Under the pieces are notes generated by a model. That model searched no databases, was not told the origin of the DNA, and was given only the letters and a program-made list of their open reading frames with translations. This document shows, piece after piece, positions 36,050-49,560 of a DNA stretch of 64,000 nt (within the stretch, counting starts at the first letter, position 1; each line of letters opens with the position of its first letter). Origin of the DNA: Liolophura sinensis. Taxonomy: Eukaryota; Mollusca; Polyplacophora; Chitonida; Chitonidae. The translations under genes and the position numbers were made by a program. The DNA is taken from contig NC_088302.1 in assembly GCF_032854445.1 (NCBI RefSeq), positions 13,449,338 to 13,513,337 of the forward strand, written 5' to 3'.

Positions 36050-38124
36050 TTACGAAATTCGATAAAGTTGGCCAGAGAGAAAATATGGTCGATGAGAGGA
36101 CGGGAAACCATAGACCTCGATCTCAGCTTTTCCAGAAATTCCGTAGTCGCCGATAGCCAAGGCAAAGACAAAAGCCTTCACCTGAAGTCGTCTAACGGCA
36201 TTTGGCAAGGCGGCTCCACAGTTAGAGTGTCCGTCTGTTAAAACTAGTACTTCCTTCACGGACTCTGTAGCCGATCGGATTCCTGTGGGAAGTAAAAAAA
36301 ATACTGTTGTGGACTCTGAACTTATTAACGTTCATATATAAGGGCAGAGAGATGGGGCATAAATGAAGCCGTCTGCGTTAGTGATTACAAAGTACTATTG
36401 TAATCCAACTGCTTGATTTTCTTTCATTTCCAAGACAAAACTATTACCCGAGCGCAAAAGAGTCTTTGTCATATATCTGACAAAGAAAATAAAATAAGGT
36501 TCAAGTGAAAATGTGACGAAAATACAGAGTTATCATTAAACGATCAGAAATGGCAGTGAAGACAATAAGGATACTTGAACAATGACTATAATATCCACAA
36601 TAGATTTACATATCCGTGATCGATTTATCCATCAATCAAATTACGTATCATATTGGGTATAAAATGTAATGTATTTTTTTTTCAAAACGGTTCGCGTTAC
36701 TTCCAAGTGTACGGTTTCATTCATCAAATAGTTGAAGTGCATACCTGTTTTAAAGGTATTCACAATATCTTTGAGGGTTACATTGCATCAAATAATTAAA
36801 CTGCGTTATGTTTCTTGAATAAAATGCAACATTTTCCAAAAGTAAATTAATGGCTGTACCTGTGTCGGGTTCAAACATATATTGGCGAGCATATTCGAAA
36901 GCATCACCGGTACAGGTGGAACCTCTTGCTTGAGGCATGGCCAGTATGGCGTTTTTCACACTGTCGATGGTCCAGTGGGCTTTGAAGTTGAAGTTGAGCA
37001 CAACCCGGCTGGAGAATGTGATAATGGCGATCCGATTATTTTGTGGACCCCTCCCAATGGACCCACACAGTCGCTCTATCAACTCGGCAAGTTTCTGTTT
37101 CGTTGTCGTCCAATCGCTGCTACTTATGCTTCCGCTCATGTCAATCATGAAGAGGAGATCACGTGGCAGTAATGTGACTCCACCATCGCCACCACCAAGC
37201 ACATGTGCTCCCCGGTTGGGGACCTCTACTAGTCCAACAGCACGAGAGCTATCGGGGATGAAACTGTAGTAGTGAGTATGGCCAGTCATAAACTTATTGT
37301 GGAACTTCTGCTGGACTCCCTGTCTGGACCATGGATCTGATGAAAACAAGTGTAAGCTCCAAATAAATATGTAGGTAATAAATACAAATGTATGCGCCAA
37401 AGACAGGATGTAGAGCGGCGTAATAACGCAACATGTCGTGCATTAAATATTTTTTGACAGCATTATTTGTGTTGTTGTACTTTGCTGATAAGTATGTACA
37501 CTGGTTTCAGAAATCAACAGCAGTTTTTTCTTAAATATTCGAAGTTCAAATATGGTAGCTGTCATTAAGATGTAAATCATCTATTACCTTAAGACTTTAT
37601 AATTTCGTTCATCCAAAATATTAGGACTTTTAGCAAATATCGGCTTAGAGAAGCCGCTTCCAAATACTATACCCATGCGTCACTGCCTACATATTCGCCT
37701 GGGCTTTTCAGGAGATGGCGCGTCAGTATAATATTAATTAGCTTTGATTGGTGTTTTACGCCCTACTTAAAAATATTCCTCTTATACGAAAGCGACTGCA
37801 TCGGTGAGAAGCTCCTGGGTCATTTCGACGCTCTGGTACGCTGTGCTGCTAGGTCCTTCTATAAAAAGGATTAACAAAATTTGTAATGCTCTAACCTGCT
37901 CTAGAGGCCGTTTCTGTCAGTGTCGGACATGGGCTTCCACCATTTCGAGGAGACCGGACAATCTCTCGTGTGCGGGTTCGTGTGCCTCCGGGCGCAGGCG
38001 CTGACCAGGCAGACCATTCTGACCAGACGGAAACCCCACAGTTCGTTCTTCTTGTACTCCATCTGTTTCCTTCTACTGACATGGCCAAGTACGCCAACAA
38101 CACCAGGCGTACGATTACTTTCAT
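36050..38124 (-). CDS. Gene A copy, frameshifted in last exon (unit 2)
   Basis: Exons at 38124-37896, 37336-36860 and 36282-36050. Exons 1 and 2 encode the same protein as unit 1. In exon 3 one extra base near 36113 (ACCTCG where unit 1 has ACTCG on the plus strand) shifts the frame after AEIE. About 21 new residues follow, then a stop at 36050, giving 312 residues rather than 331. The last VWA strand and helix are replaced. The MIDAS residues all lie before the shift, but the fold is probably damaged. The original stop sits at 35992. It may be a recent pseudogene, a functional short form, or a sequencing error; the rest of the copy shows no decay. Confidence 0.85.
37739..37854 (-). repeat. 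Degenerate SINE remnant in gene A intron 1 (unit 2)
   Basis: Copy of 9485-9600, unchanged by eye. Confidence 0.7.
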
Positions 38125-38686
38125 TTTCACAATTTTTTTCTGTAAAGAAAAGCAGTAATTCGTAAATAGAACTTAAAAAAGGATTAATTACCACGAGTGA
38201 GTTATTTACCAACATATTTGATCGGCATTTAATGCTATTCTCAATAATATTTCGACCTCGAAACAAACTGTGTTAATAATTTAGTATCTTTCTGGCGCAG
38301 TGCACCTTTTGAGAACTGACAAATAAAATACCATGAATCTGTGGGTACTATTTGGGAAAGATCATTTATCAATCCTCCCTCATGTTCGCATTCAGCCAAA
38401 AACTCAACGTCCCCCTTTCCAACTCCTTGCACCACCCCACACCCAGACACGCATTAAGAGACCGCAGTTTGTATACATGTTATTGGAAATTCAACGCTTA
38501 CACTATGAAGCTATGACGCCAAGCAATAATAAAAAAAAAAACAATAAGGAAAACGTCACACTCCAGGAAGGATACCTACATTTATGCAGATAGGTCTGAG
38601 GAAGTACGCAAGCAGTTCTCTGTCTACCTTCTATCGCTGCTGGAGACGAGGTCACAGCTTTGCCTCTTTCCATCCTCGGTGGCTCT

Positions 38687-38693
38687 TTATATA
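38687..38693 (-). promoter_or_regulatory. Gene A TATA box (unit 2)
   Basis: Same TATATAA element as in unit 1, with the CCAAT box upstream kept. A few substitutions lie between it and the presumed noncoding exon. Confidence 0.6.
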
Positions 38694-39238
38694 CGAGTTA
38701 GCATCGTACTAACATCCGGCTGGCATGTGCAATGAGGTCACCCGTACTAGGTCATTACGCAATCGAACAGTAACCAGACTTCCAAAGATCGCATCAGTAC
38801 TCAAGCGATGATTGGCTGCAGCTCAGAGGTCAGGCTGTGGTTGGGCGCCCGGTTTGGCCTCTCACAGAACCCGCGTGTTTATCATCCGGCTTTCCAATGA
38901 CCATATGTCTTTACTCAGCACCACCTCCACCCCGCGTCCTCTCTCCGTCACAGATTTTATCAGCACTTTGTCCCTTTTGTAAGCAACATTTTACGAACAC
39001 CATTATTATTGACAAAATCTTGGTTTTTTATAATTATGGTACAACTACAACTTTACAGTAAGATTGTGTGATGAGAATTACTTAACTGGCATTGTATACG
39101 CGGAATGCGTAAGGAATGGCAATGGATATATATTTATAGAAATGTACCTTAAAGCTGCATCCAGGTTAATTTTGGTAATTTTGTACGAATTATCTTTTCA
39201 CTTGCAATACTTCCGGCTGCAAAAATACGGTATCTTAG

Positions 39239-39351
39239 TTATTTATTTATTTGATTTGTGTTTTTTGCCACACTCAAGAATATTTTACTTATGCGACGGC
39301 GGCCATTATTATGGTGGGAGGAAACCAACGACCATCCGCAGGTTAGCAAAA
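39239..39351 (-). repeat. SINE fragment, 3' half (unit 2)
   Basis: Copy of 10983-11095. Confidence 0.75.
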
Positions 39352-39420
39352 ATATGGTGGCCTGATATATGATTTTATTATTGTTCAAATATACCTATAA
39401 CACAAATTTAGAGAGTTTTA

Positions 39421-39562
39421 TATGTTTGCTATATAAACGTATTGATTTAACATACATAATTTAAAGAAGACAAGTGTCTTAAATAGACAAATGTAAACGT
39501 TCAGTTATTTGGGTGAAAACTGGAATATACCAGTACCTGAAGATGTACACGTTTACTGACTG
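39421..39562. repeat. Dispersed repeat, copy 1 (unit 2)
   Basis: Copy of 11165-11306. Its partner in this unit is at 45825-45963. Confidence 0.7.
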
Positions 39563-39872
39563 TTACTTACCTAATGTGAACGATTACTATTTCAAGGAAA
39601 AATAGCTTCGTTCATGTTGTGATAATCACATATATAAAAGCTAAATAGATAAACATTTGCTCTGTATCTGTAAAACTTATACAGTATTCGCTGAATGTTT
39701 ACTACAAATTTTAACAGTGTGTCTTGGGCACAATCTCATGAAAGATGGGGATATAACTCACCGAGTTATTAATATATGTTTATATTCCCACACAAATGTC
39801 ACGCGTCTTTTTTTTTTTTTTCGTAATAGATTATGATTTTGCCAGTGGGCCTATGAAAAGCAGTTAAATTTG

Positions 39873-39950
39873 TTTAACGCCACACTCAGGATTTTTTTAA
39901 ATATACGACCGATGGCGGTCAGGCTTGTGGACGAAAATGAACCGGGTGTC
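39873..39950 (-). repeat. Degenerate SINE remnant (unit 2)
   Basis: Copy of 11618-11695. Confidence 0.55.
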
Positions 39951-40156
39951 ATTCGCCGAGGCATGCATAAGGGAGGTTACTGATAGACTTCTGATTCAAA
40001 CATGTGGCGTACTGATATGGACACTATGTTGACAAGATACAAGTGCTCTTCGATGAACGTTAGACTGCACAAACAGCCACACAACTGTATGGTGCCGTTA
40101 TAGTTGTACGTCGTTTCAATAATAATAATGAAGTTGAGGCATCACCACGTAAATGT

Positions 40157-40316
40157 CCTCTCCGGCCGTATGTGGGAAGGTCGTCAGCAACCTGAGGATG
40201 GTCGTGGGTTTCCCCCGGGCTCTGCCTTGCTTCCTCCCACCATAATGCTGGTCGCCGTCGTATAAGTGAAATATTCTTCAGAACGGCGTAAAACACCAAT
40301 CAAATCAAATAAATAA
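40157..40316 (+). repeat. 5'-truncated SINE with 16-bp target-site repeats (unit 2)
   Basis: Copy of 11902-12061. The ATCACCACGTAAATGT repeats are at 40141-40156 and 40317-40332 and are still perfect. Confidence 0.9.
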
Positions 40317-41105
40317 ATCACCACGTAAATGTAAAAGGTTTCACAAACTTTGGATCCCCATGCCGAGATCACGATCACGACTTGAAATCATTGACCCCAG
40401 GGGTGTAACATCTACTGATATATGATATATATGAGAGCGGGACCTCATAGTGTACATGTACTGATATATATATTAAATTTTCTCACAATTTATTCTGATC
40501 ATTCCTATCATTTTTAAGCACACGTTTGGACACAAACTTACAAATATTTTATAAATTATATCTCTAGTTGAGTTGCGTCGTTATTTATTTATATTCACAA
40601 AGAGAGCCTATGCTCGAGCTACCATCGGATTGAATTGGGCTCCATACTTCCGGGCCGAGCTTTAGACCTATTTGTTCGCTGAAACTGTATCGCATAGTGT
40701 ATATTGTAATGTGCCCACCAATCGATCGTTTTCTGTTTATATGTGTATAAAGGTGTAGAATACAGATAACAGAATTACATAGAACATATTTGATAGTTGT
40801 TTAGTTCCTAACTAAACATTCACGATTAGGATCTGAGATTGAGAAAGAGATGATTCCGAAAGCTGAACCTCGTTCTCATTTAATGCAGTGAGTTACTTTT
40901 TCGATAGATATTGTACATCGCTTGTATATGGCACTCAGTGATTAAAAAGTTCAGAAATTTTAGAATCAAAACTTAGATGGTCCCAACGTCACTATTATTT
41001 CAAAATAAAGGTTGTGATAGACTAACAGTGTATTATGTTATAATAATAATGCATTATATAATAGCGAATGTAATAACTGAATTTTTGTTGAAAACGAATG
41101 AATGA

Positions 41106-41375
41106 TTTATTTATTTATTTATTTGATTGGTGTTTTACGCCGTACTCGAGAATATGTCACATATACGACGGCGGCCAGCATAATGGTGGGTGGAAACCGG
41201 GCACAGCCCGGGGGAAGCCCACGACCATCCGCAGGTTGCTGAAAGACCTTCCCACATACGGCCGTAGAGGAAGCCAGCATGAGCTGAACTTGAACTCACA
41301 GCGACCGCATTGGTGAGAGACTCCTGGGTCATTACGCTGCGCTAGCGCGCTAACCAACTAAGCCACAGAGGCCCC
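41106..41375 (-). repeat. Full-length tRNA-headed SINE (unit 2)
   Basis: Copy of 12851-13120, with the same A-box and B-box-like head and AAAT tail. Confidence 0.85.
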
Positions 41376-42016
41376 ATGAATGAATGAATGAATGAATGAA
41401 GGAGTGAGTGAAAGATTATGGCTTAGCGACAAAGCCACAAATATTTCAGTCATATATCATTGCCAGAAAAATAACAGATAATATTTTTCAGTGTGTCATC
41501 GTCCAGAAATAGATCAAAGTATTACACACGTACTTTGGACCCATGCAGCATTTCTGAGTTTCCCACTATACGCTATACCGCGCAAACAACAACTGCACAA
41601 CTTACAAGAGCTGTATTTGAAACCACAACCTTTCTTTGGGTGTTTAATCACTATTTCTACGGGACCATGTACACGAGGACAGTTGAGCGCAGACAGATTT
41701 AATTATTATTTATTTTTTTATCACATCAGTTTTCAACTGTTCTAAAAGTTCACCAACTTTTTTTACTATATAAACACCGTCATAAATATTACCGATGGGG
41801 AATGGGGTTACTTTTCTTGTTGTTGAGAAGGATAGTGTTGCGTGGAAAAGATGTAAATGGCAGAGAACGCATTCATTGGCTAACCGATATACACAGGCTG
41901 CGATTGGCTGTCTGTTTGCCGGCCGGCTTTCTCATATGCTGTGCCGTATTTGTTTGTCGACCTGAATTAAACAAATATAGGTCAGTCTACGTCCGGGAGA
42001 AGTCTTTTTCGAGGGC

Positions 42017-42024
42017 TATAAATA
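42017..42024 (+). promoter_or_regulatory. Gene B TATA box (unit 2)
   Basis: TATAAATA 82-89 bases before the ATG at 42106, identical in context to unit 1, with both inverted CCAAT boxes upstream. Confidence 0.7.
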
Positions 42025-42105
42025 CGCGAAACATTTTGTGAGGAGCCAAAAGCCTCCTTCAGCAGCTTTCTGACAACAGTCACTGATTCGCCTAATTCCA
42101 CCAAG

Positions 42106-44278
42106 ATGGTTTACACTACGGCTGTTTTCCTGTTGGGCACCTTCGTCTTCGGCACCCATGCATGGGGTCCGACAGACTGCGCCTACTCCGTCTGGAGCGA
42201 ATGGAGATCTTACAACAGCGGGACTTTCCAGTTCCGCACTCGGGACATCCTCCGTAACGCCAGGCAAGGTGGCCAGCCATGTGTTGGGGACAGAGTTGAA
42301 TACAGACCAGTCAACGGTAAGCCAATAAGTCAACTTTGTAGGATAGCAACTGTTCCAGAGATCGCTCAGTTACGCATATCGCTATATCTATGAAACTTTT
42401 GTGGACGTACGAGAAAAACATGTTGGTGTGAAGTTAAGGAAACCACGCCAATCCTGACACATTGTACGAACAGCCTCACAGCGTACCGGTAACAGCTCCA
42501 TGACAATGCGATAAAGATGAAATAAGATCAGCCACAGCTGTCTTTTCTTGAAAACTTTTTGCCAAATGTTTTTAAAGTAAAATTTCTGCAAAGCTAATCG
42601 AAGTTCTGGATTTGTGGCTGAAACTTTTTGTTTGGCGTTTTCGCACAGTTTCATCGTGGTTGATTGATCAGTACTTTGTGGACATCTTGTAATATATATA
42701 ATGTACTACAAATTTTATAAGGTCAATTCATACTTAAATACGTGATTAAATAAAAAAGCACGCAAGATAGATGCATCTGCGTCTTATATGTACACTTGTA
42801 TAATGGCATTCAGCACATACATATGTTTGGTATTGTGATTTGATGTTACGTTCAAAATCATAATGTCATGGCGGTGTCTGCGTGTAGCCAAAAAGTCTCT
42901 TATCCACCAACACGGTGATAGTAATCTGACATCGCGCGATTGGCATTTCCTATGTCTGTGTAAACATTTGCTAGGAAATTTCTAGTACAATTTCTGTATA
43001 CGGCCTTGCTTTGGTTTAAACTCCCTAATGCACCGCGAATTGTGAGAAAAAGTTACCGTACGAAGAAAACCTTTGTTCGCGAAATTTTAAGCTTGTTCCA
43101 GGTACTGCCCTCAACTTAAAGCAAATCTGGAACTTCGTCTTAACAATTGTCCTCTTTGTTTCATTTCAGCGCAACTCGATCCGGGTTTTGAGGGATTTTT
43201 GTCCATGTTTTTGGCGGGAAACGCCCCGTCGTACAACTTAGCTGGAGGAGGGTTCTATACGCTGTCACGTGACTTTGTCATTCTTCTCGACACAACAATA
43301 AATGTCCAGTTGTTCCCATATTATAAATCTCTGGTGTCGAACATCTTGGGGAAGGTATGCGGGGATTTCTCAAGCAACCCCAGTGACAACCGAGTCACTA
43401 TGGCGTCGTTTGACAGCTCAGAGACGGCGATTCACACATTTTCTGATACCCAGTCAAGGGAGATAATGCAGGACAAAGTCCTGAGGGTTCCTAGATCCCA
43501 GTACAGCACTTACGCTAACATCATACCGGCAGCTGACTTTGCCAGGACCACTTTGCACAGTGATACTTCAGGTATTATTGAGTACATCGCTATACAATAT
43601 AAAATATAAGTACTTATTTCCATATATATTAATCCGTCTTATCCCAGATGTACCAGACTCGAATGTTATTTATTTATCTATTGATTTATTTATTCATTTG
43701 GTGTTTATTATTATTATTTCACTCATAGGCTTAAGTTTTAATAACTCAGGATTATATCAGACACTTGCCGAAGGTTGATGGTTTAACCCATTCCGGTCAC
43801 TCTGGTTTCCTCCACCCTTAAAGTTTTCTTCAGACTGGCATCCAGTATTTATGTAGACCTATACGGTAATATTCAAAATTATGGAGAGGTGATGACAGTT
43901 ATATAAGAATCATCAGTCTATCAAAATATATTTTATGGTATGCAGTTGGGCTCTTATCTTTATTCATTCTCTTCAGGCACCAGAACATATAACAATGCAA
44001 CAAAGGAAGTTCTCCTTGTGACGTCATCTCCGGATTACTGCTCGCGCGGTCTGACCAGAGCCTTGAATCGTCTTCGTACCGTAGCTGAAGTTTACATCCT
44101 TGTCATTGGTCGCCCTAGTAACTCCTGCCTGGAGAGCCTTACCACTTCTCCGACCGAGTTTCACTTCCGGCAGCTTGAGGACGTCGCTGCTATCACGGAC
44201 GGTTCTGCACTTTTGTTAGATCAGTCGCAAGGAAACAACTTCTGCGTTCGCAACACGGGTGGTGGACAACACTACTGA
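42106..44278 (+). CDS. Gene B copy: secreted TSP1-VWA protein, degenerate MIDAS (unit 2)
   Basis: Exons at 42106-42316, 43170-43571 and 43977-44278, encoding the same 304-residue protein as unit 1 with no amino-acid change. Splice sites, TATA box and polyadenylation signal are kept. A substitution in intron 2 (near 43775) and scattered noncoding changes are the only differences seen. It has the same secreted layout: signal peptide, one TSP1 repeat, and a VWA domain with DTTIN in place of DxSxS. Its neighbour, the unit 2 gene A, is frameshifted, so this unit may express B without a normal A. Confidence 0.92.
43667..43850. repeat. Degenerate SINE-like sequence in gene B intron 2 (unit 2)
   Basis: Copy of 15412-15595. 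Confidence 0.45.
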
Positions 44279-44686
44279 GAGAGTCGGTAACTGACCAGAC
44301 TGTTACTTGAAGCCTTCCATGATTCAATTTAAGTTTAATGTGCATATTTGGTGAAGTAATTTTCCAGTATTATTATATCTGTCACTTTAGAAGTTAACTC
44401 AAACGGCCATAAGCATTGTCCTTGGATTTTATATCCAAGTCCACCAAATGTTGAAGTGTATCGGTTGTAGCCCTCTAAGCATCCTTGTACATATGTGCGT
44501 AGAACCATTGCTTATTCATTTTTGTAAAACGTGATTCCACACCATCGTTGTAAGTAGAAGACATCTAAGTTATTTTAGAGTTTTTCAGGGTGAAATTTCC
44601 AACCTGATACTTGATCCTGGAATATGACAATGTTCAAAACATGATTAAAGATTCACAACTGTACATAAAAGATATGGATTGATAAT

Positions 44687-44692
44687 AATAAA
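44687..44692 (+). terminator. Gene B polyadenylation signal (unit 2)
   Basis: AATAAA, same place relative to the stop as in unit 1 (one T fewer in an upstream T run). Confidence 0.55.
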
Positions 44693-45148
44693 CCTTTTTA
44701 GTGTATCTCGAAGATTTATGTCATTTATCTTTATGTCATATGAAATGGCGTTTTCTGGCTGTGAATGATCTCGGATGAATGAATAAATGCGCTGAATGCT
44801 GCACGGTCATCGACGAAAAATCTAAATACACACAAGAATGCGTTTTGGTTTATATGCTCCATGACTCCTCGCCTGATTGACTGATGCTAGTCGCCATGCT
44901 CAAGAATATTCACTTATAAGCCCAAAGTACACCACCAGCATTTAGAACGTAACTGACCAAACTCTTCACATTTACTCTACAAATTTTCACAAGAATAGCG
45001 AGCTTGATGTACCTCATATTATTTTCTACTGATCCACATCGCCAGAGAGCGGCTAATTTTGATCCAGCACCACCTATGGACCGCGAGTGAAACAGCATCT
45101 TTTCCATACATGGTTGACTGCTTACCCAGTAACAACCAGATGTTTATG

Positions 45149-45257
45149 ATTATGTTACATACCAACGGGTTTTATAGAGAACCAATTATGCGAAAAACAG
45201 GTCCACACGGTTCTCTGAGGAACTATAAGGAACCAAGATTTCTGAGAGTGTAGTGCA
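45149..45257. repeat. Possible degenerate MITE (unit 2)
   Basis: Copy of 16895-17003. Confidence 0.35.
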
Positions 45258-45824
45258 TCCTCACTTAAACGCCATGCACGCACTGCATGCCATGCGTGCT
45301 GAAGACACTAGACACGGTACCCCACCCACTAACATTATATACTGACACTACGTTGATCACATAGTTTTCAAATAACATTAAACCCATGACAGAACATTTT
45401 GATGGATGAAATAACAAACAAATGGTTGACAAAATATGGAATGCCAATACCTAAAAATATTAATCTGTTGAGTTTATCAGAATGTCTGTTCTGTTAAGTG
45501 ATGCCTGAATGTATTCGCTTATCATAACATATTACTGTGTTATATGCAATGTATTATTCTGTTATCCTATTATCCTATTAACAAGGTCATTTATTTGGAT
45601 ATTTGTGCTTTAAAAATAACGGTATAGTCTGGTGCAATAATAGAATACATTCTAATTTCCCTTCACATACAATATACGTTCACTTTTGTAATATAAAGAT
45701 TAGCATTTATCTTGGTAAACTTTTACCGGTCACGAGTACATCTTTACTGAAACATTTGCTCAAAAAGATGCAGCCTAATTTTGTAGTCCTCATCCATGCC
45801 TGCTGCAGTAAGGCCTATAGACCT

Positions 45825-45963
45825 GTTTGCTATTTCAACGTAGTGATTTAATATACATAATTTAAAGAAGACAAGTGTCTTAATTGTACAAATGTAAACG
45901 TTCAGCTATTTGAGTGGAGACTGGAATATACCCGTACCTGAAGATGTACACGTTTACTGACTG
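45825..45963. repeat. Dispersed repeat, copy 2 (unit 2)
   Basis: Copy of 17571-17709. Confidence 0.7.
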
Positions 45964-46326
45964 GTCACTAAAACGAGACAGCTGTCGCCCAGTTGCAACA
46001 ATGACTGGTTTTTGCAGCTTGGACTGAAACAGTTCATCTTCACTTTCCACTTTTAGTATAAGTCTCTTAATCTGTTCGCTGAGAGATTCTACTCTGGAGA
46101 GATGCGGTCGTTGTTGTTCACCACCACCCTGCTGGCGTACATCGTCGGTGCGGTCCGAGTTTTGACGAACATCCACCTCCTGCTGAACATTAACACCTCC
46201 AGTAGCCATTGCACATCTAGATCCAGGGTCAGGTCAAGGTCATATCACCAGGTCATTTCAGGGGTTTTTCTCCACTCACCACGACGAATCATCTTATCTC
46301 CCATCCCACTTCTGACACCAAATGTA
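45964..46326 (-). mobile_element. Gypsy-like LTR element relic: primer-binding site and gag start (unit 2)
   Basis: Copy of 17710-18072, with the same primer-binding site and LTR edge. A fragment only. Confidence 0.45.
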
Positions 46327-47419
46327 AAGGTGTGGGAATAAACACATGTAGACCATCTGCTACGACTGTTATAGTTTATTAGGAGTTGGTGAACGGAGAT
46401 GTTGTACAGAAGTGAGGGAGAAACCACAAGAAAGAAAAATACCTGCAATGTACAAAAATAAACACCACATGTACTCACAGTCAATTAATGTTCTATGATA
46501 AAAAGGCATTTCATATATAGACACAGTTCAGATTTACATCACTCCAAGAGAACCAGAAGTCACATCCTTTACTACTGTAGAGGAAGGGTTATTTCCTTTT
46601 CATGGAATACCATGCGTGTTTACTTAGTTTCCTTTCTTTAGAGTTGTTTTACATGCGTTTGGTGACTAAGTAATGTGATTAGAAACGTTGTGTAACTAAG
46701 GTTAGTGGAACGGCTCGAACTCCCGAAGCTGAAATGACCTGGGTCAATGTGTTTCACAATTTATGAAACCTGTGATCGTTAAGTTATACATCTGAGACAG
46801 GCGTTGTGCCAGCTATAGAGAATGGGGACAGCGTTCCAAGCCGATTCCTCTGACCAGGTCTCCACATCAGTTACCATGCTTGCCTGGGCGAAATGATTGG
46901 GGATAGCCTCAAGTTGCCATTTATGGCAAACAGCAACATTCCATCACCCCTTCCGTCATGGCTAAGTAAAAGTAGGGACACATGTAGAGAGGAATGCCGT
47001 GAGTTCTTTTTTTGTTGTTGTTGCCTTATGTTTGAATACTTGCTTTCACAATAACCTAATAAATTTCAATATTGTTTTGTTAACCTGTGTCTGAGCCTCG
47101 TTTTTGGAGAGTTGGCCGTCTGGCATTTTGGCTGATTCGCGTCACTTGGGGTCCTAACTTACGAACCTGGGTAGGTCAAGGAAGACAGCATTAGTTGCCT
47201 CCTGTTACACTACTCTTATCCAATGTATGTGTAAACCCCCAGGTCAGATCTGCCCAAATCTCCAGGCCAGATCTGCTCTGGGTGTTCACCAGTAAGCTAG
47301 TCACATCAGTAACCAAGCCTTATGCTTGTGGGGGAGTGTCCATGGCCTGAGAGGGGGTGGGAGGTCACATGACCTCCGCACCCCAGCCTTGCCATGCGGC
47401 CCTTTGTTTTAGCCCCACT

Positions 47420-47495
47420 CCCTCCAAGACAGCCGAGCAGTCAAGACGTGTTTTGCCAAGATCACAGCCAGTCTTCATTTATACATTTCACCCAG
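47420..47495. repeat. 76-bp direct repeat, copy a (unit 2)
   Basis: Copy of 19168-19243. Its partner is at 49485-49560. Confidence 0.85.
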
Positions 47496-48710
47496 CTAAG
47501 AATTTAACCCTTGTGGTCTCAGAACACTTCCATAAACTGATATATGTAATTCTTGTTACATATGCACTTATCTGACTGTGCCATATAGGATATATTATGC
47601 ACATCTCTTTGAGTAATTTAGGTTATTACTTCGGGTAGCCATTCACGAGTTAGTGTGATCTCTGCAAAGAGATACACACATTCTAAAAGGATTGGCTGAG
47701 TAGATTTCAGGAATTTACACTAAGAAACAGGTGGGATAACTGCTTCTCCCATCAACCTGTTTACAGTAAAAATATTTGGTTAGCTGTGTTAGTTTGGGGT
47801 AAACCTCCACACTGGAACTATTAACCCACTTAAGACTAAGTGACCACTGTTTACTTAAATTAATCTGGAATTTAAGGATTATATGTATCAACTACCAGCT
47901 TTTGCCTAAACTTAACTTAATCTCCTAACTTCCAGAACAGATAGTTCCTTTTATCCTGGTTAACACATGGTCAAGCCTAATTCCTTTGTTTGAGCTGACC
48001 ATACCAGCCTCCAGTAGCTACAGACATGTTGATTACCCCAGTGTATGTAAGCAAGGTGGCAGCACATCTGGAAGGGATTAATTTCTCCTTGGCATCTATT
48101 GCCCCTGATGACCCCTGCTGGTTAATCTCATCCTATCAGCCCAGCCTTTATCAAGTGGCTAAACAAGATGGCTGCACCAGCAGTACACAGACCAAATGAA
48201 AACTCAGTACAATAGCAACCACTTGTAACTGTTCTGAGTTTTTGTATTTAGTTATGCCTCAGTGATACAACACAATCCTCAGAAATTACATATCACTGCA
48301 GATGCACATATACTGGAATTTATCATACTTTTGGACTTTGACCTTTTGAGTCCAGTGTACATGTTCTCTATGGCCAGTCAGTAAGCATTTGTTATTATTG
48401 TTGATAGATACATATATATAGATATTAACTTTGTATATACAGTTAATATGCATATGGGCTATCGCGTGGTAATATTGTGTTTAGTTTATAGATTTTATCA
48501 AAATCCCCTGTCTGACAAGCATGTTGATGTTATATCGTCCGACTGATGTATACCTGGTCAATTATTGTTCCCTTATTAGGAATTGCATACATATATCTCA
48601 TTGATAAATGGTTATCATGTTTAAACGTTTCCGTCATAATTTGTTATTCTGTCTAAATGCGTAATTTGACATTTTGACTACCTTAAGAACAAGGGTTACC
48701 AGCACATACC

Positions 48711-48714
48711 ATAC
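48711..48714. other. Empty solo-LTR insertion site (unit 2)
   Basis: A single ATAC in CCATACAATGAC matches the duplicated target flanking the unit 1 solo LTR. Confidence 0.85.
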
Positions 48715-49484
48715 AATGACATGTCACATGCACCACATACATGTGGTTATCATGCGTGACCCGTATCATTGTTCCTCATGCGGTAACCGTTCTGGATAGT
48801 ACAATATGTATACAGCCCATAAAAATGTACCACTCAGATTATTATTGCATACATTAGCCTACACTATTGATTTGTAACCTGTATGTTAAATGATCAATTT
48901 AAATTAAGAGTAATTTACGAATGTTGTGTTTTGGTTGGAGGTGAAGGTCAGCTGGCATAGACCAGCAGGTCTTGTTATATATGAGATATGACCTGGCATC
49001 ATAAAATGCATTTGTACCCATCATATGGATACACTGAGTCATCTAAATTTCTAATGCGAGCCTGGCCCCTTATTAGCCTGGCAACGTACTCGACATTATG
49101 TTTAGATGCTTCTCTTAAACAGGATACCGGTAACCCTGTGACCCTTGGCCTCTCTAGTATTGACTATGTTGCAATCATTGTTAGCATGATGTCACTTGGT
49201 TTCTAGATGCCATGCTTAAACGTTACATGCATTATGGTCTGACTGTCAGGCTGACCTCTCAACTTCAACCTACCTTGACCTACATGTATGTGTACAGGTC
49301 GCTGTGTATACATGTGGACACAAATGTAACATGTCTATTATATAATTGGGTTAATAATCATGTCCAACACCTTAACTTGTTTAACTTACCTGTTATGATC
49401 GTATGGCGCTTCTATTAAGTCTTTGAAAGCTAAGTTCTAAATTATTTACTCATTAATACTTGAAAGCTCTAGTAGCTCCCCATT

Positions 49485-49560
49485 CCCTCCACGACAGCCG
49501 AGCAGTCAAGACGTGTTTTGCCAAGATCACAGCCAGTCTTCATTCATACATTTCACCCAG
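49485..49560. repeat. 76-bp direct repeat, copy b (unit 2)
   Basis: Copy of 22261-22336 with one extra mismatch (ACGACAG for AAGACAG). The adjacent CGTCTTGACTGC foldback partner is kept. Confidence 0.8.

Larger units (their letters stand above)
38700..42005. other. Divergent intergenic region between genes A and B (unit 2)
   Basis: Copy of 10441-13750 with very few differences. It contains the same SINE pieces, dispersed repeat and microsatellite. No extra exon recognised. Confidence 0.7.
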
